NCBI GenBank assembly: GCA_001972305.1
Contig: BDDD01001662.1
Coordinates: 9,369-73,368, forward strand
Source of the DNA: Cephalotus follicularis
Taxonomy: Eukaryota > Streptophyta > Magnoliopsida > Oxalidales > Cephalotaceae
Direction of reading: 5' to 3'
DNA length: 64,000 bases
Shown: one piece after another, positions 12,153 to 21,726 of the stretch
Layout of the letters: every line of letters starts with the position of its first letter
How positions within the stretch are numbered: the stretch's first letter is position 1
The notes under the pieces: generated by a model
Seen by the model: the letters and a program-made list of their open reading frames with translations, nothing else
What the model was told of the DNA's origin: nothing
The model's database searches: none
Program-made: the position numbers and the translations under genes

Positions 12153-12396
12153 GACGTCGACGTTCTTGATAGACGCCGATGTCTTGTTCATCTTTCCAGG
12201 AAACGCGTCGATGTTCTTGATAGACATCGATTCCTCGTTCATCGTTTCTAGGAAAAGCGTCGATGTTATTGATAAACGTCGACGCCTTTTTCAACAATTC
12301 TTGAGAAACGCATTGATGCTCGTGTTATGCATCGACGCCTTTTTCAGTAGTTTTCATAAAATGCGTCGACGCCTTCTGGGAAGCGTCGACGTCTTT
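12153..12396. repeat. GTCGACGCCTTT motif array in C leader
   Basis: Ten copies of a GCGTCGA(C/T)G(C/T)(C/T)TT-type unit occur within 245 bp (for example 12153, 12205, 12257, 12276, 12363, 12383), many in head-to-head pairs separated by about 20 bases. It lies downstream of the primer site, so unlike the LTR array it is transcribed but not part of the LTR. Confidence 0.8.
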
Positions 12397-13176
12397 AAAA
12401 AAAATTAAAAAAATTGTTATTTTATAAAATTGGATTTTATACATTTTGGCACTTAGAAAATCAAAAATCATTGCTTGATTTAGTGGGAGTTTGATCAGTT
12501 AACAATCCTTAAATCAAATTGTTTGATTGGTTATTATTTATGGCATTTGTTTTATTTCTGTTTTATTATATTGGATATAATATAAGTCTTATGCACAATG
12601 GATGGCCCAATAAGGACATAGACCTAGTTTGTGGTTTTTCTTGTGTTGATGGATTTATTTATTTATTTATTACTTTAAAGGTTTGTAATTAGGTGCCTGC
12701 GTGCATTACTTGTTTTTCCTTTTTTTTTTTTGTAATTTTTCCTTGTATTTTTAAATGTAATTTTTCTTTCAAAAATCTAAAGTTCTTTATGTAAAAGAAG
12801 ACCTTACAAGGAGAGATGGAGGAAAGGAGAAATGGAGTACAAGACTTTTGAAGGCCATGTATGCATGGTTATTTGTTGTAATAAATAGATTTAAATCGTT
12901 ACATCTAGGAAGACCTAGTAGTGATTTTGGGCTTAAGTCACTACTCATAATATCCTGGCCAATCCATTGACATATTTTAGAAATATGTCCAAGGTGCATA
13001 AGATACACGTCTTGCATGCTAAGCCGTAATTAATTGAAATTGGCTAATACAACCAATGAATTAATTAATGGCTCGGTAATTAAAATATGAGACCGCAAAT
13101 TCCCTCACTTTAATAATAAGTCTTAACGTAGGAACCCATGGAGTGGTTCCCCGCGGCCTTCCACAATTTTCGTTGA

Positions 13177-13239
13177 GTAGTGTTCCTGGGTTGTTGGTTT
13201 GTCATGCCCTAGCTGAGGCTGATGACTTGGGAATATTAT
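13177..13239 (+). promoter_or_regulatory. Leader hairpin 1 (shared 15-nt loop)
   Basis: 13183-13196 pairs with 13220-13233 over 14 positions, seven of them G:U wobbles. The pairing extends outward to about 13177/13239 and inward through 13197-13200. The apical loop is GTCATGCCCTAGCTG (13201-13215). Confidence 0.7.
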
Positions 13240-13356
13240 GTCAACGTCGGTGTTGGGCACCGTAAAGGGTGGCTATCTTTTAGCACTTGGACACGCCTAC
13301 GTGTGGGTGTTAAAACTAGTGCATTCCAATGAAAATTGTGGGTACTTGACTCATCA

Positions 13357-13402
13357 AGATTCTGATGGTTTGTCATGCCCTAGCCGAGACCATATTGAAT
13401 CT
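13357..13402 (+). promoter_or_regulatory. Leader hairpin 2 (shared 15-nt loop)
   Basis: AGATTC (13357-13362) pairs with GAATCT (13397-13402), and ATGGTTT (13365-13371) pairs with GAGACCAT or close to it (13387-13393), with a small internal loop. The apical loop is GTCATGCCCTAGCCG (13372-13386), one base different from hairpin 1. The stem sequence is unlike that of hairpin 1. Confidence 0.65.
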
Positions 13403-13465
13403 AAGGCCGAATACTATGATTGGATCTTGTATTGGATAAAAATTGGGAAGATAGCCTACCCATTG

Positions 13466-13510
13466 GATATATTATAGTTTGTCATGCCCAAGCTGAGGCT
13501 ATAATATGAT
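13466..13510 (+). promoter_or_regulatory. Leader hairpin 3 (shared 15-nt loop)
   Basis: ATATTATAG (13469-13477) pairs perfectly with CTATAATAT (13499-13507), and the inner pairs at 13478-13480/13496-13498 match those of hairpin 1. The loop is GTCATGCCCAAGCTG (13481-13495). The stem sequence differs again from the other two. Confidence 0.7.
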
Positions 13511-13691
13511 TGCGATGGATTCCAATCCCCACTAGGAAGTTAGAGTTCTCGAGTTCCATATGGGGGTATGGGATACGATTAGAATAGTGGGAGGAACCAT
13601 AAGCACTAAAGACCAAGTGTTATGGTTATCATATATTAAAATTGGAATAAATGCTAACTCATGCTTATATTTCCTTATCTAGGTTGCTACA

Positions 13692-13777
13692 ATGGCTTTA
13701 TCAAATGAAATGTCCCGTATTCTTGAGACAAAGAAACTTGATGGGCCCAACTTCAACGATTGGCACCGTAACCTCAA
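13692..13777 (+). pseudogene. Copia C gag, N-terminal fragment
   Basis: The ATG at 13692 opens a frame whose first 28 residues include the FNDWHRNL motif (W at about residue 24) seen at the start of plant Copia Gag proteins, which form the nucleocapsid shell. The frame runs into the N gap. About 100 residues of the capsid domain expected next are absent, and gag resumes at 19635 beyond E and F. The longer frame read through the Ns is a chimera with reversed Gypsy sequence and should be ignored. Confidence 0.8.
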
Positions 13778-13802
13778 NNNNNNNNNNNNNNNNNNNNNNN
13801 NN
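13778..13802. other. 25-base assembly gap (N)
   Basis: Runs of N of this fixed size usually mark a gap of unknown length. Copia gag lies to its left and string-reversed Gypsy gag to its right, so the two sides may not be truly adjacent. Confidence 0.95.
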
Positions 13803-14072
13803 GTTCTTCATGTTGGACGACGAGGACGGTCTCTCCTTGCGTCTCCTAAGTACTCTTCTTACGCGCGATACTATTTGGTTTACGTACTTAAAGAAGTTCC
13901 TGTTGGTCTACTCCTACTTGGTGGACGACGACTTGGTCGGTCTGCACGTCGTCTCAGAAGACTTGTCTGTAGTCGGCGAGCTGGTCGATCCGCTCGACAT
14001 CGGCGTTCTTCTAGTCAGCTGGTTGGAAGTGCTGCTCTTTTAGGAAACCAACCTAAAGACTTCAATTTGGGA
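13803..14072. other. String-reversed Gypsy gag segment (assembly artefact)
   Basis: Read backwards without complementing, 14037 down to 14019 is CTCGTCGTGAAGGTTGGTC, identical to 28413-28431 in the B gag. The match continues over the block: CAGCAGCAGGTGG at 13932 down to 13920 equals 28518-28530, and the end near 13803 corresponds to about 28660. Normal orientation resumes at about 14071, so the block is reversed in place next to the gap. In the given orientation no Gypsy similarity is visible on either strand. Confidence 0.93.
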
Positions 14073-14182
14073 GGAGGTGCATTAACTTCCCCTTGTTCTT
14101 CGGCACCTCTATTTGAACGGGTACGTCTAACTGACTGTCCAGATCTTTCTCCTCGTACGCTTCTACTTCGTCGTCCTTCCAT
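14073..14182 (-). pseudogene. Gypsy E gag start
   Basis: On the minus strand an ATG at 14182 opens an arginine-rich frame beginning MEGRRSRSVRGERSG, equivalent to the broken gag start of B at 28757. The capsid and later parts follow in the reversed block and then vanish into the gap. E belongs to the same family as B but is a separate copy with an intact N-terminal reading frame. Confidence 0.75.
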
Positions 14183-14293
14183 TCTGGTTCATATAAAAGA
14201 ACGGGTCAATATCCACACATATACCTTATTTCCACTTTTGCCGAGGGTCCTATCCCGGCGTATCCAGAATAGTACGGCTCTGATACCAAAAAC
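14183..14293 (-). promoter_or_regulatory. Gypsy E leader and primer-binding site
   Basis: The complement of 14277-14288 is TGGTATCAGAGC. The leader between it and gag matches 28758-28849 of B, including the shared TATCC(A)GAATAGTACGGCTC stretch. Confidence 0.85.
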
Positions 14294-15966
14294 TGTCACG
14301 CCCCGAATCGTGGGATGGGCCCCGCGATTCGACACGTGGCAATCCGTACAATCATCATAAAAATTTAAAACTTAATAAAAACTAAAAATAATAAATCAAA
14401 ATCCTTTATTTATTGTGTGGATTACAGACCCAGTTCAAATCATATAAATTACATCATCATGAACCAGAATAAAATAAAATAAAATAAATACATAATTTAT
14501 TTCTGCAATTGCGTCCATGGAAGCGTACTGTCGAGGAGGAGAACTTACTGTACCTTCTTATCCTTGCCGCTGCTGCGATGTGCCTCCGCTACCTGTACCT
14601 GTACCTGGCCCATTCAAAAGAATGGGTCAGCAACCCTGAGGGTTGTGTAGGTCACCCCATACACGGGCACATACCAGAGGAACAAGCAAACACAAGCAGA
14701 GAAGAAAAATAATATAAATGTGCATGCATATAAATCATAGTCATCGTCATCATTTATCCTAAGACTGCTCGACTAGAATCAGACATAAAAATCATATCGC
14801 AGAGGAGTATAGTACGTATCATCCTCATGGCACTGGAAAAAAGATCAAGGTCCTACCTTTAGAATCAACCATACCCACGCAATCCATGACCAACAGAACA
14901 CCAGACTGAGCGGTATAGTAAAATCGATCACCAAAAAGCGCTTCACACCTTGAATCACCATCCTTGGAAGGAGTTCACCCTTAGGTCCACAATTGGCGGT
15001 TCGCCCGAGGATCAACTGCCTCGACGGAGTTCAACCCGTAGGTTCACCTGCTCGGCGGAATTCTCCCCTGTTGAGCTCAAAAGCCTGGTATGTATCCTTG
15101 GATTTCATTTGCTAAATCCATTCATTTCTTTAACATTTTAAAATCATTCTTTAATTTCATCCCTTATGAGCATAGTAAAACACAATTGGAATTCACATAA
15201 AACGCATGCATTGGCATTTGCTTCTAAACGCACCGTACATAACTTAAATCCCTTCTTCTTTTCCTTCATTTGCAAGCAGGCTCAATATTTAAAAACTGGC
15301 GCCAAACACATCATCTTCGTCTAGCTTCATTTTTCATTCCAGTACCGTGGCGCTTGACACAGCGACCTTGAGACATGCGACAGAGGTCAGGGATCACCTC
15401 TGCACTTGGTCCTCGGAAGCTTGGCGTCATTACCGTAGACCAACTTCAAGGGTGCAGGTCGACCATAGCTTCCTGCAAGGGTGCGTTCTCGGACGGAGCA
15501 GAGGAGAGTGCAAGGCGCCTTCGTGGAAGGCTCGGGCGCTGTTCCAAGCGTGGGACGCATAGATTTGCTTCCTCGGACGCCTGGGATTTATGCTTCCTTG
15601 GCAGCGTCCTCGGAATGGCGCTGGAGCATCTCCCATGTTGAGGCAGAGAGTGATTGCGCATGGCAGAGGAAAATCGCGTCCCGTGGCCCAGGATGGTGCT
15701 CGCATCAGTAAGCTCGGGCCTTGCAGTAATGGCATCTCGGACCTGTAACCTCTGCACTAGACGTCTCGGGGATGACGGCAGAGGTACCTCGGACATACAA
15801 GCTATGCTCCACTCCCACTGGCGCCATGGCAGAGAAGTCATGAACTTCTCAGAGTGTTATCAAAAGAGCCAGAGGAGCTCAATGCATGCATGGTAACTCG
15901 ACTGACGCGTCCTTAGCATGTTTCCTTGGACACATGAGTGCTTGAAGGGCTATGCTGAGAAGGTCA
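14294..15966 (-). repeat. 5' LTR of Gypsy E, truncated
   Basis: It begins TGTCACGCCCCGAATCGTGG and follows the plan of the B LTR: a GGCCCATTC..GAATGGGTCAG hairpin at about 14607, then serial TTCACC words and CCTCGGA words. It is cut at 15966 by the F LTR and does not resume at the other side of F. GC content is higher than in B, giving several long but meaningless ORFs (15347-15896). Confidence 0.75.
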
Positions 15967-17015
15967 TGTTGGAAACGTATGGCAACCTTTAACTAATAAC
16001 TTTGTATGCGGAAAATACAAATTAAGCAATGAACATAAACAATCACACAAGCAACAAAATAAAATTAAAGAGTTAAGGGATAGAAGAGTGCAAACGAATT
16101 TATAGTGGTTCGGCAAAACCGTGCCTACGTCCACTTTCTCAAGACCTCTTGAGTTTCCACTAGAATCCCCTAGCAACCTTTGATTTTCGGCTTACGGGTG
16201 CAAATCAAAGAAACCACCTTACACTTGATTTAACTTCCGGGTGTAAATCAATGAAAAACCTTACAAGGGTTCACTCCCCTCAAATACAAAGAATGATAAA
16301 AGTAATTGGTGTAGTGTTTACAATAACCTCTCAATAGGTTGGATATGAAAGTGTAAACTAGTTGCAAGCTTTGGGTATGAAAGTGTAAAGCTTTAGCTTG
16401 ATGCTCTTTCTCTTTTGTTTGTAAATGTGCAAGTTGAGATTTTGTTGATCAAGAGTTGTTCCAAGTCTTTCAAGTCATTTGATCTTGTTTCTTGGCTTGT
16501 ATTTATAGCTTTATGTTGATTATAGCCGTTGGAGAAGAGATAGATCCGTTGGAGAAGTGTTGGAACTTGTTGCATAAAAAATGGCTCTTAAAAACAAGTT
16601 TTGATGTTGTTCCAGCAGTCCAAAGCGTCGACGGAGTAGCCTAAAGCGTCGACGGTCATGTGACCGTTGGGGCTCCCAATTTGAATCTTCAGCTCAAAGC
16701 GCAGGCGTCAACATGTTGGAGTCTGCTGTCAGACCTAAAGAGTCGACGCTTTACCTAAAGAGTCGACGCTTTAGCCATTTTGTAATTGCCATTTTGTTCT
16801 CTGCCTGAGAAGGTAGACGCTTTGCACAAAGAGCAGACGCTTTGTACCTCAAAGAGCAGACGCTTTGATCAAAGAGTCGACGCTTTGCCCTGTTTTTGCA
16901 CTTCTTAAATTTCCTTATATCTTTTCTTGCACAGAAAGATTCTTGCACATAAAGTAGCAAAGTTAAATGCAAATTTGTAATCATTAAAACTTAGGATTGA
17001 GACTAAAAGTCAACA
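15967..17015 (-). repeat. 3' LTR of F
   Basis: It starts TGTTGGAAACG and ends AGTCAACA next to a polypurine tract (complement of ATCTCCCCC at 17016-17024). The minus-strand TATA box TATAAATA is at about 16500-16507. The upstream motif array lies at 16622-16888. Confidence 0.88.
16622..16890. repeat. AAAGNGTCGACGCTTT array in F 3' LTR
   Basis: At least nine units of AAAG(A/C)G(T/C)(C/A)GACGCTTT or half-units occur (16623, 16642, 16739, 16757, 16812, 16827, 16849, 16869). Several have both palindromic halves. The array sits upstream of the TATA box on the element strand. The second LTR has the same array at 19241-19507. Confidence 0.85.
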
Positions 17016-17509
17016 ATCTCCCCCTTTTTGATGATTACAAAAATTTGCTATATTAAGGAAAAAATTTATACCAATATGAAAGTCTATATACCAATTTGAA
17101 GATAATAAGAAATTTGCTTTAGATACCAAGACAAAGATTTCTTTTAGATACCAACTTTAAAAATTTAGATAAACTCCCCTTAATATGACATTCAATTTTC
17201 AAGAATAAGGATTTATGCAAATAATCTTATCTTTACCATAAAATCCCCCTTAACACATTTTTCATTAAAAGCACATTTCTCTCCCCCTAAGCATAAGGTA
17301 TAAGTTTTTCTTTAAGCATAAGCATTCTCCCCCTTTTTGTTAGCATCAAAAAGATAAACAAAGATACCAATTGAAAATTAAAGATTAAAACCAAGAGAGC
17401 AATTTTATAATTAAAATGATACCTCCCCCTCAAATAAAGCTTTCTCTTCCTCAAACTTATGTACTTGAGCATATTGAAATTGATTTCAAGTACACCTACA
17501 AAACAAAGT
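17016..17509 (-). promoter_or_regulatory. Multiple polypurine tracts of F
   Basis: Besides the tract touching the 3' LTR (17016-17026), five more G-rich purine runs (seen here as CTCCCC(CT)-type runs) lie at about 17173, 17243, 17281, 17326 and 17422. Repeated polypurine tracts upstream of the 3' LTR are a known Sirevirus trait. No protein is encoded here; the short ORF at 17287 is AT-rich noise. Confidence 0.75.
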
Positions 17510-18544
17510 TTAAGCTTTTGGTACCCATTTGAACTTGGGTCCTTTCAAGTTAGTCACAAACGTTCCTTTCGGAACCCATATATTTCTAGTTTTACCATAG
17601 CAAAAATTATTTCTATATATGCAAGAAGTAGACACGTGTCCGAGTCTACCACAATAATTACAAGACATTTTAGGCTCACTTTTCTTGATAAAGAAATTTT
17701 GAAAATGCTTGACATTTTTCATTTCATCGTAGCCGAGACCGGCTTTGTCAAACACACATCTTTGAAGTCCTAAAAGATTGTCTAATTTAGCACTACTATT
17801 TGAAAAAATAGAGAAGGATTTCTTCAAAGCATCAATCTCAATTTTTAGTTTTTCATTTTCTTCTAAAGAATCGATTGATAGTTTTGAAGAAACATTTAAA
17901 ATGTCAATCTCATTCATATAAAAGCTATTTTTATCTTTTAGAGATTCAATTTCATTTAAGTGTTTGCTATTTTCATTCTTTAGAATCTCCAATTCTTTAG
18001 TCAGAGAAATAGCATTTTTCTTTAATGACTTCATTTTTAAACAAGCATTTTCATATTCATCATACAATTTTTCATAAGCGTTTTGTAATTCTTCGAATGT
18101 GAAATTTACCTCATTTTCGCTTTCATCTCCACTTGAATCTTCTTCCATAGCCATGAGACATGAAGTTACTCCTTCAACGTTCTTTTCTTTATGAAAATCT
18201 TCCAACTTATCCCATATCTCCTTTGCCGATTCACAAGAAGAAATACGATCAAATTCGTTAGAACTTAAAGCACAAAAAAGAATATGTTTGGCCTTAGCAT
18301 TTAGTTTTAACATTTCTTTTTCTTTTTCATTGTATTTAATTTTTGGTTTGGAGATATATTCCTTAGGCAATTCTAAACCAAAAACAATCATATCCCAAAG
18401 ATCATAATCAAGGGATTGGATAAAAGTGGACATCTTAATCTTCCATTGATTATAATCATTTCCATCAAAAAATGGTGGCATGCTAATAGACTTATTATCA
18501 TTAACACATGAAATGGTTGCCATGGATCTTTGTATCTCTAACAA
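17510..18544 (-). CDS. Sirevirus-type Gag, complete 344-residue ORF of F
   Basis: Gag forms the particle that packages the element's RNA. The frame is open for 344 codons; a second ATG at residue 8 (MATIS) is the likelier start by comparison with H (MASTS). Residues 24-110 resemble the N-terminal half of the plant Copia Gag domain (FFDGNDYNQWKIKM, IWDKLEDFHKEK). An acidic linker (133-146), a predicted coiled coil (about 150-255) and a CCHC zinc knuckle, CNYCGRLGHVSTSC (about 295-308), follow, ending in a WVPK motif. Compared with H, the second half of the capsid domain and the first zinc knuckle are missing through an in-frame deletion near residue 120. The lack of stops while neighbouring elements are riddled with them suggests youth or selection. 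Confidence 0.85.
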   Translation of the reverse strand: MLEIQRSMATISCVNDNKSISMPPFFDGNDYNQWKIKMSTFIQSLDYDLWDMIVFGLELPKEYISKPKIKYNEKEKEMLKLNAKAKHILFCALSSNEFDRISSCESAKEIWDKLEDFHKEKNVEGVTSCLMAMEEDSSGDESENEVNFTFEELQNAYEKLYDEYENACLKMKSLKKNAISLTKELEILKNENSKHLNEIESLKDKNSFYMNEIDILNVSSKLSIDSLEENEKLKIEIDALKKSFSIFSNSSAKLDNLLGLQRCVFDKAGLGYDEMKNVKHFQNFFIKKSEPKMSCNYCGRLGHVSTSCIYRNNFCYGKTRNIWVPKGTFVTNLKGPKFKWVPKA

Positions 18545-18565
18545 TTAAGAATAATGAGATAACCT

Positions 18566-18577
18566 TCTCTGATACCA
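18566..18577 (-). promoter_or_regulatory. Primer-binding site of F
   Basis: The complement is TGGTATCAGAGA, an initiator tRNA-Met site two bases from the 5' LTR at 18580. Confidence 0.88.
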
Positions 18578-18579
18578 CT

Positions 18580-19634
18580 TGTTGAAAACGTATGGCAACC
18601 TTTAACTAATAACTTTGTATGCGGAAAATACAATTTAAGCAATGAACATAAACACTCACACAAGCACATCAAATAATAACAATTAAAGAGTTAAGGGATA
18701 GAAAGTGCAAACGAATTTATAGTGGTTCGGCAAAACCGTGCCTACGTCCACTTTCTCAAGACCTCTTGAGTTTCCACTAGAATCCCCTAGCAACCTTTGA
18801 TTTTTGGCTTACGGGTGCAAATCAAAGAAACCACCTTACACTTGATTTAACTTCCGGGTGTAAATCAATGAAAAACCTTACAAGGGTTCACTCCCCTCAA
18901 ATACAAAGAATGATAAAAAGTAATTGGTTTTGTGTTTACAATAACCTCTCAATAGGTTGGATATAAAAGTGTAAACTAGTTGCAAGCTTTGGGTATGAAA
19001 GTGTAAAGCTTTAGCTTGATGCTCTTTCTCTTTTGTTTGTAAATGTGCAAGTTGAGATTTTGTTGATCAAGAGTTGTTCCAAGTCTTTCAAGTCATTTGA
19101 TCTTGTTTCTTGGCTTGTATTTATAGCTTTATGTTGATTATAGCCGTTGGAGAAGAGATAGATCCGTTGGAGAAGTGTTGGAACTTGTTGCATAAAAAAA
19201 TGGCTCTTAAAAACAAGTTTTGATGTTGTTCCAGCAGTCCAAAGCGTCGACGGAGTAGCCTAAAGCGTCGACGGTCATGTGACCGTTGGGGCTCCCAATT
19301 TGAATCTTCAGCTCAAAGCGCAGGCGTCAACATGTTGGAGTCTGCTGTCAGACTTAAAGAGTCGACGCTTTACCTAAAGAGTCGACGCTTTAGCCATTTT
19401 GTAATTGCCATTTTGTTCTCTGCCTTAGAAGGTAGACGCTTTGCACAAAGAGCAGACGCTTTGTACCTCAAAGAGCAGACGCTTTGATCAAAGAGTCGAC
19501 GCTTTGCCCTGTTTTTGCACTTCTTAAATTTCCTTATATCTTTTCTTGCACAGAAAGATTCTTGCACATAAAGTAGCAAAGTTAAATGCAAATTTGTAAT
19601 CATTAAAACTTAGGATTGAGACTAAAAGTCAACA
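18580..19634 (-). repeat. 5' LTR of F
   Basis: It is the near-identical partner of 15967-17015. Visible differences include TGTTGA for TGTTGG at the end, a small indel near 18668, and a few substitutions. The minus-strand TATA box is at about 19118-19125 and the motif array at 19241-19507. Confidence 0.88.
19241..19507. repeat. AAAGNGTCGACGCTTT array in F 5' LTR
   Basis: Same series of palindromic units as in the 3' LTR, with only single-base differences, so the array is conserved between the two LTR copies. Confidence 0.85.
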
Positions 19635-20742
19635 ATCTTCTATACTACTCCATCTTCAGGAGATGTATGGAGCTGAGTCTAGGACTCAAAGGTTTAATAT
19701 ATCTCGCAAACTCTTTAAGGCTCAGATGCAAGAGGGAGCTTCAGTCCATGAGCATGGATTGAAGAGGATAGACGTGATTGTGCATCTGGCTCAATTAGTG
19801 TTTTTCATGGACCATGATCTATATGTAGATCTTATCTTGACGTCCCTTCCTAAGTCGTTCTCACAGTTTTTGGTGAACTTTCACATGAACAAGATAGAGG
19901 TAACTCTATATGACCTGGTTGCTATTTTGAGGACTGTTGAGGTTGATTTTGACTCTGGGAAGCCAAAGACCCACTCCCTACTTCTTCCTTCTTCTAGGTC
20001 TGCCCAAGGAAAGCGCAGTGCCTCGTCTTCCTACAAAGGGAAGGGCGTGCTCATGCCTGTCAATACAAAAGGCAAGGGTAAGAAGAAGCAAAAGAAGAAG
20101 AAGGGGAAGCTTGGAGCTAGTGGGAATGTTGCCAAAGATCGGATGAAGAAGTTAGATGCTGAAGGTGCTTGTTTCCAGTGCGGTAAGGCCGGGCACTGGA
20201 AAAAGGATTGTCGTGTTGCTGTTGCTGCTGTCTCTGCTGATAACCCGCATGGTGCGAGTACATCAGGTATGTTCATGATTAAACTTAATCTAGCTTTGAA
20301 TAGTAGTTCTTCATGGGTATTAGATACTGGATGTGGAACTAACCTTTGCAATTCACTGCAGGGACTAAGAAAACTTAGAAAGCTTGGAGCTGGAGACCTG
20401 GACTTGAGGCTTGGCGATGGATCTAGGATCATTGCTCAAGCTATTCGTGTTTATGATATTAGTTTGTGTAATAATTTTATTTTGACGTTGGATCCTTGTT
20501 ATTATGTTATGAATATTGTTCGGAACATTGTGAGTGTTTCTCACTTATGTAGTTTGGGCTTGGAGCTTAGGTTCCAAGACATTGGATGTCTTATATATTC
20601 AAACAATGTTTATGTTGGTAATGGTGTTATCGACAATGGATTATATGTCTTAAATACTTCACAATCAAATATCTTGTCCATTGAGCAAAGTAATAATAAG
20701 AAAAGACAAAGAGAAACCGAGCTAAATAAAACCTATACCTAG
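19635..20742 (+). pseudogene. Copia C gag C-terminal part and protease
   Basis: The frame resumes with LLHLQEMYG and SRTQRFNISRKLF, the second half of the Copia Gag domain. A lysine-rich linker follows, then a CCHC zinc knuckle CFQCGKAGHWKKDC (about 20170-20211). The aspartic protease active site appears as LDTGCGTNLC near 20320; LDTGCG-type sites are usual in one branch of plant Copia. A TAG at 20740-20742 interrupts the frame where a tryptophan (WHCRFGH) is expected. The frame continues in register after it, so the break is a single-base nonsense change. Confidence 0.88.
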
Positions 20743-21726
20743 CATTGTAGATTTGGTCATCTTAGTGATGCTAGACTATCACAGTTGGTTAAGGATGATC
20801 TACTTGATATCCAGGACTTAGAGTCCTATCCAACTTGTGAATCCTGTTTATTAGGAAAGATGACCAAATCACCATTCTCTGGTCAAGGAGAAAGGTCTAT
20901 GGACTTACTGGGTCTAGTCCATACTGACGTATGTGGTCCTATGTCAGTCAGTGCGCGAGGTGGTTATATCTACTTCATAACCTTTACCGACGAATTATCT
21001 AGGTATGGTTATGTGTATCTGATGAAACACAAGTCAGAATCCTTTCAGAAATCTAAGGAGTTCAGACTTGAAGTAGAAAAACAAACAGGTAAATCCATTA
21101 AAATACTTTGGTCGGACTGAGGTGGAGAATACCTGTCAGCTAAATTCCTAGGTTATCTTAGAGATAACGGAATTCTATCTCAGTGGACTCCTCTTAGAAC
21201 ACCACAGCATAATGGTGTGTCCGAAAGGAGGAATCGGACCTTGTTAGACATGGTTCGATCGATGATGTCTTTTACTGACCTTCTTACCTATCTCTGGGGT
21301 TATGCCCTAGATACAGCTGCTTATATCTTGAATCAGATTCCTTCAAAATCTGTGCCTTCTACTCCATACCAGGTATGGTCAGGGAGGAAATCCAGCCTGA
21401 GCCATTTGAAGGTTTAGGGCTGTTCTGCTTATGTCAAGAGGCTTGACGCAGATAAGCTGGAAGCGCGGTCGGACCGCTGCAGGTTTGTGGGGTATCGTAA
21501 AGAAACAAAAGGATACTACTTCTATCACTCTAGCGAACAAAAGATATTTGTTTCGCGAAATGCTGTGTTTCTAGAGAAGGAATACCTTCTTGAAGGAAAC
21601 AGTGGGAGTAAGGTGGAACTCAAGGAGTTGCCACAGGTAGAAACCACACAGGGAATGGAGGAGTTGGAGGTTAGACCTTCAACAGACTCAGCTGAGATTG
21701 GATCTCAGGCTGAGAATAGTTCTTAG
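20743..21726 (+). pseudogene. Copia C integrase (with GAG-pre-integrase zinc motif)
   Basis: It begins with the HCRFGHLS...CESC zinc-binding motif, then the integrase core: HTDVCGP (first Asp, about 20923), the second Asp in ILWSD just before a TGA (21118-21120) that replaces an expected Arg, and the Glu of HNGVSERRNRTL (about 21220). Further in-frame stops are TAG at 21415-21417 (expected Trp) and TAG at 21724-21726. The enzyme would insert element DNA into the genome, but this copy is inactive. Confidence 0.88.

Larger units (their letters stand above)
11868..13691 (+). other. 1.8-kb leader of Copia C
   Basis: There is no coding frame of note between the primer site and the gag ATG at 13692. 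The leader is unusually long for Copia. It holds a second GTCGA motif array (12153-12396), AT-rich filler with a T-run near 12720, and three hairpins with a common loop (13177-13510). ORFs at 12166 and 13238 run through these repeats and are not believed to be coding. Confidence 0.75.
15967..19634 (-). mobile_element. Gag-only Sirevirus-type LTR element F (TR-GAG)
   Basis: Two LTRs of 1049 and 1055 bp flank a 1.56-kb interior that contains a primer site, one complete gag frame and a region of repeated polypurine tracts, but no protease, integrase or RT. LTR ends are TGTTG..CAACA. The LTRs look about 98-99% identical by eye, so the insertion is young. No target duplication is seen: GGTCA precedes the left LTR and ATCTT follows the right one. 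The left flank is the E LTR and the right flank is Copia C gag, so at least one flank has been rearranged or misassembled. Movement would depend on enzymes from an autonomous Sirevirus. Confidence 0.85.

Noticed and set aside
13692-14360. A 222-codon ORF read through the N gap
   Set aside because: It joins Copia gag, undefined residues and a string-reversed block of Gypsy sequence, so it is not a real protein.
15347-15896. Several overlapping 70-130-codon ORFs on both strands in a GC-richer region
   Set aside because: The region follows the LTR plan of B and is the E LTR; frames overlap on both strands and show no domain or motif.
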